Below are positions 21,088 through 31,306 of a stretch of DNA of 64,000 nt, piece by piece. Made by a program: the position numbers and the translations under genes. Below the pieces are notes generated by a model. That model was not told where the DNA came from. It saw only the letters and a list, made by a program, of their open reading frames with translations, and made no database searches. Every line of letters starts with the position of its first letter. The first letter of the stretch is position 1. Source of the stretch: Fratercula arctica (lineage: Eukaryota > Chordata > Aves > Charadriiformes > Alcidae); the NCBI GenBank assembly GCA_947846985.1, contig CANTUZ010000027.1:3413152-3477151 (forward strand), given 5' to 3'.

Positions 21088-21251
21088 GCCTGTACGGGCA
21101 CTCGGCCGTGTACCACGAGGCCTCGGACGCCGTGTTCGTCTTCGGGGGGCAGCGCTTCCACCTGGAGGCCGTGGGGGCGTCCCCGGAGCTCTACAGCCTG
21201 CACTGCCCCAGCCTCACCTGGAGCCTGCTGGCGCCCGCCCGCGGCGCCAAG
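21088..21251 (+). CDS. MEGF8: MEGF8 exon: kelch repeat
   Basis: Acceptor CGCCCCCAG, donor CCAAG|GTGTGG; 164 bases, two bases complete a glycine and it leaves in phase 0. It reads L-Y-G-H-S-A-V-Y-H-E-A-S-D-A-V-F-V-F-G-G, then S-P-E-L-Y-S-L-H-C-P-S-L-T-W and L-L-A-P-A-R-G-A-K. H-S-A-V, F-V-F-G-G and the tryptophan are kelch hallmarks. The donor GTGTGG is weak, and the minisatellite beginning at the donor has GTGTGGGGCAG as its unit, so donor-like sequence recurs throughout the intron. Confidence 0.95.
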
Positions 21252-23545
21252 GTGTGGGGCAGCTGTGGGGCAGGGGGTGGGGCAGCTGTGGGGCAGGGGG
21301 TGTGGGGCAGGGCGTGGGGCAGGGCGTGGGGCAGCTGTGGGGCAGGGGATGTGGGGTGGGGGATGTGGGGTGGGGGATGTGGGGCAGGGCATGGGGCTGG
21401 GGGGTGGAGGCTTTGGGGGCTGCTGGGGACTGCTGTGGGGCAGGGTGTGGGGCAGGGGATGTGGGGTAAGGTGTGGGGCAGGGGATGTGGGGCAGGGCAT
21501 GGGGCAGCTGTGGGGCAGCTGTGGGGCAGGGGATGTGGGGTGGGGGATGTGGGGCAGGATGTGGGGCTGGGGGGTGGACGCTTTGGGGGCTGCTGTGGGG
21601 CAGGGTGTGGGGCAGGGCGTGGGGCAGGGGATGTGGGGTAAGGTGTGGGGTAAGCTGTGGGGCAGGGTGTGGGGCAGGGCGTGGGGCAGCTGTGGGGCGG
21701 GGGATGTGGGGTGGGGGATGTGGGGCAGGGCGTGGGGCTGGGGGGTGGAGGCTTTGGGGGCTGCTGGGGGCTGCTGTGGGGCAGGGTGTGGGGCAGGGGG
21801 TGGGGCGGGAGATGTGGGGCAGGGCGTGGGGCTGGGGATGTGGGGAAAGGTGTGGGGCAGCTGTGGGGCAGGGGATGTGGGGTGGGGGATGCGGGGCAGC
21901 GCGTGGGGCAGCTGTGGGGCAGCTGTGGGGCAGGGGGTGTGGGGCAGGGCGTGGGGCAGGGTGTGGGGCAGGGGGTGTGGGGCAGGGCGTGGGGCAGCTG
22001 TGGGGCAGGGGACGTGGGGTGGGGGATGTGGGGCAGGGCGTGGGGCTGGGGGGTGGAGGCTTTGGGGGCTGCTGGGGGCTGCTGTGGGGCTGCTGTGGGG
22101 CAGGGTGTGGGGCAGGGCATGGGGCAGGGGATGTGGGGCAGGGATGTGGGGCGCCGTGGGGCAGGGATGTGGGGCAGGGCATGGGGCAGCTGTGGGGCAG
22201 GGGATGTGGGGTGGGGGATGTGGGGCAGGGTGTGGGGCTGGGGGGGTGGAGGCTTTGGGGGCTGCTGGGGGCTGCTGGGGGGCTGCTGTGGGGCAGGGTG
22301 TGGGGCAGGGGATGTGGGGTAAGGTGTGGGGCAAAGTGTGGGGCAGGGGATGTGGGGCAGGAGATGTGGGGCAGGGGATGTGGGGTGGGGGATGTGGGGC
22401 AGGGTGTGGGGCTGGGGGGGTGGAGGCTTTGGGGGCTGCTGGGGGCTGCTGGGGGCTGCTGTGGGGCAGGGTGTGGGGCAGGGGATGTGGGGCAGGGCGT
22501 GGGGCCAAGTGTGGGGCAGGGGATGTGGGGCAGGAGATGTGGGGCAGGGGATGTGGGGCAGGGCGTGGGGCAGCTGTGGGGCAGCTGTGGGGTGGGGGAT
22601 GTGGGGTGGGGGATGTGGGGCAGGGCGTGGGGCTGGGGGGTGGAGGCTTTGGGGGCTGCTGGGGGCTGCTGGGGGGCAGGGTGTGGGGCAGGGTGTGGGG
22701 CAGGGTGTGGGGCAGGGGATGTGGGGCAGGGCATGGGGCAGGGGATGTGGGGCAGGGCGTGGGGCAGCTGTGGGGCAGGGGATGTGGGGCAGGGTGTGGG
22801 GCAGCTGTGGGGCAGCTGTGGGGTGGGGGATGTGGGGTGGGGGATGTGGGGCAGGGCGTGGGGCTGGGGGGTGGAGGCTTTGGGGGCTGCTGGGGGCTGC
22901 TGTGGGGCAGGGTGTGGGGCAGGGTGTGGGGCAGGGGATGTGGGGCAGGGCGTGGGGCCAAGTGTGGGGCAGGGGATGTGGGGCAGGAGATGTGGGGCAG
23001 GGGATGTGGGACAGGGCGTGGGGCAGCTGTGGGGCAGCTGTGGGGCAGGGGACGTGGGGCAGGGCGTGGGGCAGCTGTGGGGCAGGGGGTGTGGGGCAGG
23101 GTGTGGGGCAGCTGTGGGGCAGCTGTGGGGCAGGGGATGTGGGGCAGCTGTGGGGCAGCTGTGGGGCAGGGGACGTGGGGTGGGGGATGTGGGGCAGGGC
23201 GTGGGGCTGGGGGGTGGAGGCTTTGGGGGCTGCTGGGGGCTGCTGTGGGGCAGGGTGTGGGGCAGGGGATGTGGGGTAAGGTGTGGGGCAGGGCGTGGGG
23301 CAAAGTGTGGGGCAGGGGATGTGGGGCAGGAGATGTGGGGCAGGGGATGTGGGGTAAGGTGTGGGGTAAGCTGTGGGGCAGGGTGTGGGGCAGGGCGTGG
23401 GGCAGGGGATGTGGGGTAAGGTGTGGGGTAAGCTGTGGGGCAGGGTGTGGGGCAGGGCGTGGGGCAAGGTGTGGGGCAGGGGGTGTGGGGCAGGGCATGG
23501 GGCAGGGTGTGGGGCAGGGGATGTGGGGCAAGGTGTGGGGCTGGA
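21252..23545. repeat. GTGTGGGGCAG / GATGTGGGGCAG minisatellite
   Basis: Units of 11-15 bases: GTGTGGGGCAGG, GCGTGGGGCAGC, TGTGGGGCAGGGGATGTGGG, with a longer marker GGTGGAGGCTTTGGGGGCTG recurring about ten times at roughly 200-bp spacing, revealing a higher-order unit. The array begins exactly at the splice donor of the exon ending at 21251. Confidence 0.95.
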
Positions 23546-23559
23546 GGGATATATGGGGT

Positions 23560-24112
23560 AACTAGATGGGATCTATGGGGCGTCCATGGGGCACCAGGGG
23601 CACCCGTGGGGCACTGGGGGAATCTATGGGGCTCTGGGGGGGATCTATGGGGCACCTGTGGGGCACTGGGAGGATCTATGGGGCACTGGGGGGGATCTAT
23701 GGGGCACCCGTGGGGCACTGGGTGGATCTATAAGGCACTGGAGGGGATCTATGGGGCTCTGGGGGGGATCTATGGGGCACTGGGGATCTATGGGGCACTG
23801 GGAGGATCTATGGGGCACCCGTGGGGCACTGGGGGAATCTATGGGGCTCTGGGGGGGATCTATGGGGCACTGGAGGGGATCTATGGGGCACCTGTGGGGC
23901 ACTGGGAGGATCTATGGGGCACTGGGGGGGATCTATGGGGCACCGGAGGGGCACTGGGGGATCTATGGGGCACCCGTGGGGCACTGGGAGGATCTATGGG
24001 GCACTGGAGGGGATCTATGGGGCACTGGGGGGATCTATGGGGCACTGGAGAGGATCTGTGGGGCACTGGGGGGATCTATGGGGCACCGGAGGGGATCTGT
24101 GGGTCCCCCAGG
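23560..24112. repeat. GGATCTATGGGGCACTGGGG minisatellite
   Basis: About 25 units of 20-30 bases (GGGATCTATGGGGCACTGGG, CACCCGTGGGGCACTGGG). Same CTATGGGGCACTGGGG core as the arrays at 13.4 and 16.1 kb. Confidence 0.94.
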
Positions 24113-24206
24113 CCCATTCGGGGGGGGGGTTGGGGGGAACCTGTGGGTCGGGGGGGGGGGGGGGTTGGCGCGTGGGGCCCCCCCCGACCCCCCCGCGCCC
24201 CCCCAG

Positions 24207-24351
24207 CCCCAGCCCCACGTCTTCCACGCGGCGGCGGCGCTGGGGGACGTGATGGTGGTTGTGGGGGGCCGGACCCCGACCCACGACTTCAGCCCGGAGC
24301 TGCTGCTCTACCAGCTGCGCTGCAACACCTGGCTGCGGCCCCCCCCCGCCG
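24207..24351 (+). CDS. MEGF8: MEGF8 exon: kelch repeat
   Basis: Acceptor GCGCCCCCCCAG, donor CCGCCG|GTGCGC; 145 bases, phase 0 in and one base out. It reads P-Q-P-H-V-F-H-A-A-A-A-L-G-D-V-M-V-V-V-G-G-R, then F-S-P-E-L-L-L-Y-Q-L and N-T-W-L. The F-H-A-A, V-V-V-G-G and W pattern is a full kelch blade. It joins directly to the G-A-K end of the exon at 21088, the shorter of the joins known to me for this gene. No frame error. Confidence 0.94.
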
Positions 24352-24359
24352 GTGCGCCC

Positions 24360-25665
24360 CACAAGTGGGGGGCGGGACCCCGATGTGGGGGGCGGGAGCC
24401 CAGTGTGGGGGGAGGGAGTCCAATGTGGGGGGCTGGGACCCCAAATATGGGGGATGGGAGCCCAAATATGGGGGGCGGGAGCCCAATATGGGGGGTGGGA
24501 CCCCAATGTGGGGGGCTGGGACCCCAAATATGGGGGGTGGGACCCCAATATGGGGGGTGGGACCCCAATGTGGGGGGTGGGACCCCAAATATGGGGGATG
24601 GGAGCCCAAATATGGGGGGCGGGAGCCAAAATGGGGGGGTGGGACCCCAATGTGGGGGAAGGGACCCCAAATATGGGGGATGGGAGCCCAAATATGGGGG
24701 GCGGGAGCCCAATATGGGGGGGGTGGGACCCCAATGTGGGGGGCTGGGACCCCAAATATGGGGGGCGGGACCCCAATGTGGGGGGTGGGACCCCAATGTG
24801 GGGGGTGGGACCCCAAATATGGGGGGCGGGACCCCAATGTGGGGGGTGGGACCCCAATGTGGGGGGTGGGACCCAAAATGGGGGGGTGGGACCCCAATGT
24901 GGGGGGAGGGACCCCAAATATGGGGGGCGGGACCCCAATGTGGGGGGTGGGACCCCAATGTGGGGGGTGGGACCCCCATGTGGGGGGAGGGACCCCAAAT
25001 ATGGGGGGCGGGACCCCAATGTGGGGGGCGGGACCCAAAATGGGGGGGTGGGACCCCAATGTGGGGGGAGGGACCCCAAATATGGGGGGCGGGACCCCAA
25101 TGTGGGGGGCGGGACCCCAAATATGGGGGATGGGAGCCCAATGTGGGGGGCGGGAGCCCAATATGGGGGGGGTGGGACCCCAATGTGGGGGGCTGGGACC
25201 CCAAATATGGGGGGTGGGACCCCAATGTGGGGGGTGGGACCCCAATGTGGGGGGCTGGGACCCCAAATATGGGGGGCGGGACCCCAATATGGGGGGTGGG
25301 ACCCCAATGTGGGGGGCTGGGACCCCAAATATGGGGGGCGGGACCCCAGTGTGGGGGTGGGACCCAAAATGGGGGGGTGGGACCCCAATGTGGGGGGTGG
25401 GACCCAAAATGGGGGGGGGTGGGACCCCAATATGGGGGATGGGACCCCAATGTGGGGGGCTGGGACCCCAATGTGGGGGGCGGGACCCCAATGTGGGGGG
25501 TGGGACCCAAAATGGGGGGGTGGGACCCCAATGTGGGGGGCTGGGACCCCAAATATGGGGGGCGGGACCCCAATGTGGGGGGTGGGACCCAAAATGGGGG
25601 GTGGGACCCCAACACGGGGGGCTGGGACCCCAATATGTGGGGCAGGACCCCAATACCCCGGGGGG
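24360..25665. repeat. GGGACCCCAATGTGGGGGG minisatellite
   Basis: About 60 units of 20-22 bases: TGGGACCCCAATGTGGGGGG, GGGACCCCAAATATGGGGGG and GGGAGCCCAATATGGGGGG, mixed in higher-order blocks. Confidence 0.96.
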
Positions 25666-25689
25666 ACCCCACCGGGGGGGGTGGGGCTG

Positions 25690-28500
25690 GGGGCGTGTCA
25701 CGGGTGTCCATGGGGGTGTGTGTGGGGCCGGCCGTGGGTCACAGGGCTCCCCGTGGGGCCGGCCGTGGGGCTGCCTGTGGGGCTGGCTGTGGGTCCCGGG
25801 GTCCGTGGGGGTCTCTGTGGGTCCGGGTGTGGGTCCGCGGGGCTCCCTGTGGGTCTGGCTGTGGGTCCCAGGGTCTCAGTGGGTCTGGCTGTGGGTCCGT
25901 GGGGCTCTCTGGGGGTCCAGCTGTGGGTCTGGCTGTGGGTCCCAGGGTCTGTGGGGGTCCCTGTGGGTCCGGCCATGGCTCCGTGGGTCCCGGGGTCTCT
26001 GTGGGTCCGGGCTCCCCGTGGGTCGGTGGGTCCATGGGTCCATGGGGGTCGGTGGGTCCGGGTGTGGGTTCCGGGGTCTCTGTGGGTCCCGGGGTCTCTG
26101 TGGGTCCGGGCTCCCCATGGGTCCGGGTGTGGGTCCGTGGGTCCCGGGCTCCCCGTGGGTCCAGCTGTGGGTCCAGCTGTGGGTCCGGCCATGGGTCCTG
26201 GGGTCTCTGTGGGTCCCGGGCTCCCCGTGGGTCCGAGTGTGGGTCCGGGCTCCCCGTGGGTCGGTGGGTCCGGCTGTGGGTTGGTGGGTCGGTGGGTCGG
26301 TGGCTCCAGGCTCCCCATGGGTCGGTGGGTCTGTGGGTCTGGGTGTGGGTCGGTGGGTCCCGGGGTCTCTGTGGGTCTGGGCTCCCCGTGGGTCGGTGGG
26401 TCCCGGGGTCTCTGTGGGTCGGTGGGTCCCGGGGTCTCTCCCCGTGGATTGGTGGCTCCAGGCTCCCCGTGGCTCTGGCCGTGGGTCCCGGGGTCTCTGT
26501 GGGTCCGGGCTCCCCGTGGGTCGGTGGGTCCGGCTGTGGGTCGGTGGCTCGGTGGGTCCGGGTGTGGGTTGGTGGCTCCGGGCTCCCCGTGGGTCGGTGG
26601 GTCTGTGGGTCTGGGTGTGGGTCGGTGGGTCCCGGGGTCTTTGTGGGTCTGGGCTCCCCGTGGGTCGGTGGGTCCCGGGCTCCCTGTGGGTCTGGGTGTG
26701 GGTCGGTGGGTCCCGGGGTCTCTGTGGGTCCAGGCTCCCTGTGGGTCGGTGGGTCCCGGGGTCTCTGTGGGTCTGGGCTCCCCGTGGGTTGGTGGGTCCT
26801 GGGGTCTCTGTGGGTCGGTGGGTCAGTGGGTCCCGGGGTCTCTGGGTCAGTGGGTCCCGGGGTCTCTCCCCGGGGGTCGGTGGCTCCGGGCTCCCCGTGG
26901 GTCGGTGGGTCCCGGGCTCTCTGTGGGTCTGGGCTCCCCGTGGGTCGGTGGGTCCCGGGGTCTCTGTGGGTCCGGCTGTGGGTCGGTGGGTCCCGGGGTC
27001 TCTGTGGGTCCGGGCTCCCCGTGGGTCTGTGGGTCTGGGTGTGGGTCGGTGGGTCCCGGGGTCTCTGTGGGTCCCGGGCTCCCTGTGGGTCGGTGGGTCC
27101 CGGGGTCTCTGTGGGTCCGGGCTCCCCGTGGGTCGGTGGGTCCCGGGCTCCCTGTGGGTCCGGCTGTGGGTCGGTGGGTCCCGGGGTCTCGGGGGCTCCG
27201 GGCTCCCCGTGGGTCGGTGGGTCCCGGGGTCTCTGTGGGTCGGTGGGTCCAGCTGTGGGTCGGTGGGTCCCGGGGTCTCTGTGGGTCGGTGGGTCCGGCT
27301 GTGGGTCGGTGGGTCCCGGGGTCTCTGTGGGTCCGGGCTCCCCGTGGGTCGGTGGGTCTGTGGGTCTGGGTGTGGGTCGGTGGGTCCCGGGGTCTCTCCC
27401 CGTGGGTCGGTGGGTCCCGGGGTCTCTGTGGGTCGGTGGGTCCCGGGCTCCCTGTGGGTCCGGCTGTGGGTCGGTGGGTCCCGGGGTCTCGGTGGGTCTG
27501 GGCTCCCCGTGGGTTGGTGGGTCCCGGGGTCTCTGTGGGTCGGTGGGTCCCGGGGTCTCTGTGGGTCGGTGGGTCCGGCTGTGGGTCGGTGGGTCCCGGG
27601 GGCTCGGTGGGTCCCGGGGTCTCGGGGGCTCCGGGCTCCCCGTGGGTCGGAGGGTCCCGGGCTCCCTGTGGGTCCGGCTGTGGGTCGGTGGGTCCCGGGG
27701 TCTCTGTGGGTCGGTGGCTCCGGGCTCCCCGTGGGTCGGTGGGTCCCGGGGTCTCTCCCCGTGGGTCGGTGGCTCCGGGCTCCCCGTGGGTCGGTGGGTC
27801 CGTGGGTCCGGGTGTGGGTCAGTGGGTCCGGGCTCCCCGTGGCTCTGGCCGTGGGTCCCGGGGTCTCTGTGGGTCCCGGGCTCCCCGTGGGTTGGTGGGT
27901 CTGGCTGTGGGTCGGTGGGTCGGTGGCTCCGGGCTCCCCGTGGGTCGGTGGGTCTGTGGGTCTGGGTGTGGGTCGGTGGGTCCCGGGGTCTCTATGGGTC
28001 GGTGGGTCCGGCTGTGGGTCGGTGGGTCCCGGGGTCTCTCCCCGTGGGTCGGTGGGTCCCGGGCTCCCTGTGGGTCCGGGCTCCCCGTGGGTCAGTGGGT
28101 CCCGGGGTCTCGGTGGGTCCCGGGGTCTCGGGGGCTCCGGGCTCCCCGTGGGTCGGTGGGTCCCGGGGTCTCGGGGGCTCCGGGCTCCCCGTGGGTCGGA
28201 GGGTCCCGGGCTCCCTGTGGGTCCGGCTGTGGGTCGGTGGGTCCCGGGGTCTCTGTGGGTCGGTGGCTCCGGGCTCCCCGTGGGTCGGTGGGTCCCGGGG
28301 TCTCTCCCTGTGGGTCGGTGGGTCCCGGGGTCTCTGTGGGTCGGTGGGTCGGTGGGTCCCGGGGTCTCTGTGGGTCGGTGGGTCGGTGGGTCCCGGGGTC
28401 TCTCCCCGTGGGTCGGTGGGTCCCGGGCTCCCCGTGGGTCGGTGGGTCCCGGGGTCTCGGTGGGTCCCGGGGGCTCGGGGGCTCCGGGCTCCCCGCGGCT
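25690..28500. repeat. GTGGGTCGGTGGGTCCCGGGG minisatellite
   Basis: A 2.8-kb array of GTGGGTCGGTGGGTCCCGGG, GTCTCTGTGGGTCCGGGCTC and CCCGTGGGTC units. The left 300 bases are more divergent. It gives long stop-free frames on both strands that encode only the repeat. Confidence 0.96.
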
Positions 28501-28531
28501 CCGGCCGGGGGTCGCTGAGGGCCGCCCGCAG

Positions 28532-28751
28532 CGGAGCGGGGGCAGCGCTCGGTGGCGCAGGCGGCGGCGGTGGCCGGGGGCCGCCTCTACGTGTCGGGCG
28601 GGTTCGACGGGGCGGCGCTGGGGGCGCTGCGGCGGCTGCGGCTGCCCCCGGATCCCTGCGCGGCGCTGGCCGGGCCCCAGCACTGCGAGCGCGCGGCCGC
28701 CGCCTGCGCCTGGTGCCGCGGGGGCTGCGTGGAGGCCGAGGCCGCCCAGAG
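28532..28751 (+). CDS. MEGF8: MEGF8 exon: last kelch blade and start of PSI module
   Basis: Acceptor GCCCGCAG, donor CAGAG|GTGGGG; 220 bases, two in and two out. It starts R-S-V-A-Q-A-A-A-V-A-G-G-R-L-Y-V-S-G-G-F-D-G, the closing kelch blade. It then runs through L-P-P-D-P-C into H-C-E-R-A-A-A-A-C-A-W-C-R-G-G-C, a PSI module with the C-x-W-C core. It is extremely GC-rich but keeps its frame. The phase matches the next exon, whose first base finishes the arginine codon. Confidence 0.94.
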
Positions 28752-31130
28752 GTGGGGGGCGGAATGGGGGGCTGGGGGGGGGCTATGGGGGGCTATGGGG
28801 CTGGGGGGGCTATGGGGTGTGAGGGGGGTTATGGGGCGTGGGGGGCGAGGGGGCTATGGGGGGTTATGGGGTGTGGGGGCTATGGGGGGGCTATGGGGCT
28901 GGGGGGGCTATGGGGGGGCTATGGGGGCTATGGGGCTGGGGGGGCTATGGGGGTTATGGGGTGTGGGGGGCTATGGGGCTGGGGGGGGCTATGGGGGGTT
29001 ATGGGGGCTATGGGGGGGGGGGCTATGGGGGTTATGGGGTGTGGGGGCCTATGGGGCTGGGGGGGCTATGGGGGGGCTATGGGGGCTATGGGGCTGGGGG
29101 GGCTATGGGGGCTCTGGGGGGGCTATGGGGTGTGAGGGGGGTTATGGGGCGTGGGGGGCGAGGGGGCTATGGGGGGTTATGGGGTGTGGGGGCTATGGGG
29201 GGGGCTATGGGGCTGGGGGGGCTTATGGGGGGGCTATGGGCTATGGGGGCTATGGGGCTGGGGGGGCTATGGGGTGTGGGGGGGGTTATGGGGTGTGGGG
29301 GGGCGGGGGAGGCTATGGGGTGTGGGGGGCTATGGGGGGTTATGGGGCTGGGGGGGGCTATGGGGCTGGGGGGGCTATGGGGGGGCTATGGGGGCTATGG
29401 GGCTGGGGGGGGCTATGGGGTGTGAGGGGGGTTATGGGGCGTGGGGGGCGAGGGGGCTATGGGGGGTTATGGGGTGTGGGGGCTATGGGGGGGCTATGGG
29501 GCTGGGGGGGCTATGGGGGGGCTATGGGGGCTATGGGGCTGGGGGGGCTATGGGGTGGTTGGGGGGGGTATGGGGTGTGGGGGGCGGGGGGGGCTATGGG
29601 GGTGGGGGGGCTATGGGGGGTTATGGGGCTGGGGGGGGCTATGGGGGCTATGGGGGGGCTATGGGGCGTGGGGGGGGGGGGGCTATGGGGGCTATGGGGG
29701 GGGGCTATGGGGCTGGGGGGGCTATGGGGGCTCTGGGGGGGCTATGGGGCATGGGGGGCAGGGGGGCTATGGGGGGGCTATGGGGCTGGGGGGGGGCTAT
29801 GGGGGGTTATGGGGTGTGGGGGGCTGGGGGGGCTATGGGGTGTGAGGGGGGCTATGGGGGTTATGGGGTGTGGGGGGCTATGGGGCTGGGGGGGCTATGG
29901 GGGGGCTATGGGCTATGGGGGCTATGGGGGGCTATGGGGTACATGGGGGGTTATGGGGGCTATGGGGCTGGGGGGGGCTGTGGGGGGTTATGGGGTGTGG
30001 GGGGGCTATGGGCGGTTATGGGGCTGGGGGGGCTATGGGGTGTGAGGGGGGCTATGGGGGCTTATGGGGCTGGGGGGGCTATGGGGGGCTATGGGGTGTG
30101 GGGGGCTATGGGGGGGCTATGGGGCTGGGGGGGATATGGGGGCTATGGGGGGGCTATGGGGCGTGGGGGGCGGGGGGGCTATGGGGCTGGGGGGGGGCTA
30201 TGGGGGTTATGGGGGGGCTATGGGGGCCATGGGGTGTGTGGGGCTATGGGGGGGCTATGGGGGGTTATGGGCTATGGGGGCTATGGGGGGCCATGGGGTA
30301 CATGGGGGGTTATGGGGGCTATGGGGCTGGGGGGGCTGGGGGGGGTTATGGGGGGCTATGGGGGGGCTATGGGGTGTGGGGGGCTGGGGGGGGGCTATGG
30401 GCTATGGGGGGTTATGGGGTGTGGGGGGCTATGGGGCTGGGGGGGCTATGGGGGGGCTATGGGGGTTATGGGGCTGGGGGGACTATGGGGGGGCTATGGG
30501 CTATGGGGGCTATGGGGCTGGGGGGCTATGGGGTGTGAGGGGGGTTATGGGGGGTTATGGGGTGTGTGGGGCTGGGGGGGCTATGGGGGGTTATGGGCTA
30601 TGGGGGCTATGGGGGGGCTATGGGGTGTGGGGGGCTGGGGGGGCTATGGGGGGTTATGGGGTACATGGGGGGCTATGGGGGGTTATGGGGCTGGGGGGGC
30701 TATGGGGGCTATGGGGTGTGGGGGGCTGGGGGGGTTATGGGGTACATGGGGGGCTATGGGGGTTATGGGGCTGGGGGGGCTATGGGGGCTATGGGGCTGT
30801 GGGGGGCTATGGGGGGCTATGGGGCTGGGGGGGCTATGGGCTATGGGGGCTATGGGGGGCTATGGGGCTGGGGGGGGCTATGGGGGGTTATGGGGTACAT
30901 GGGGGGCTATGGGGGGTTATGGGGCTGGCGGGGCTATGGGGGGGCTATGGGGCTATGGGGCTGGGGGGGGCTATGGGGCTTATGGGGTGTGGGGGGCTGG
31001 GGGGGCTATGGGGGGCTATGGGGCTGGGGGGGCTATGGGGGGCTATGGGGTGTGTGGGGCTGGGGGGGGCTGGAGGGCAGGTGGGGGTCTATGGGGGGGC
31101 TGGGGGGCTATGGGGGGTGGGCGGGGCATG
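28752..31130. repeat. CTATGGGGCTGGGGGGG minisatellite
   Basis: Units of 18-25 bases: GGGGCTATGGGGCTGGGGGG, GGGTTATGGGGTGTGGGG. All three plus frames stay open for hundreds of codons as glycine-rich repeats. At 31128-31160 the array gives way to three near-copies of GATGCAAACGA. Confidence 0.95.
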
Positions 31131-31178
31131 CAAACGAGATGCAAATGAGATGCAAACGAGGGGCGGGTCCCCCCCCAG

Positions 31179-31306
31179 GCTGGGCTGCGACCCCGGCCCC
31201 GCCGCCTGCGCCCCCTCCCCCCGCACCCCCCAGGACTGTGGGCGCCTGCGGAGCTGCAGCGAGTGCCTGGGCCAGCACCCCCGCGCCGTGGGGGGGGGAC
31301 ACGCCG
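31179..31306 (+). CDS. MEGF8: MEGF8 exon: PSI-type module, one extra G
   Basis: Acceptor CCCCCCCAG, donor ACGCCG|GTGAGC. It reads L-G-C-D-P-G-P-A-A-C, then D-C-G-R-L-R-S-C-S-E-C-L-G-Q-H-P-R-A-V, a PSI-type cysteine module. The G-run near the end is one base too long (128 bases; 127 would fit both neighbours). The roughly fifty tandem copies of this exon end downstream mostly have the shorter run and encode G-G-D-T-P in the correct phase, which then meets the C-T-W-C-T-N-C exon in frame. The extra G is therefore most likely a local error. Acceptor context: three near-copies of GATGCAAACGA lie just upstream. Confidence 0.92.

Noticed and set aside
23586..29135. A glycine/tryptophan/serine-rich open frame of 1,849 codons, and its 1,795-codon partner in another frame
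   Set aside because: Both are translations of intron arrays, and two or three frames are open at once over the same DNA. The real exons at 24207 and 28532 interrupt them.
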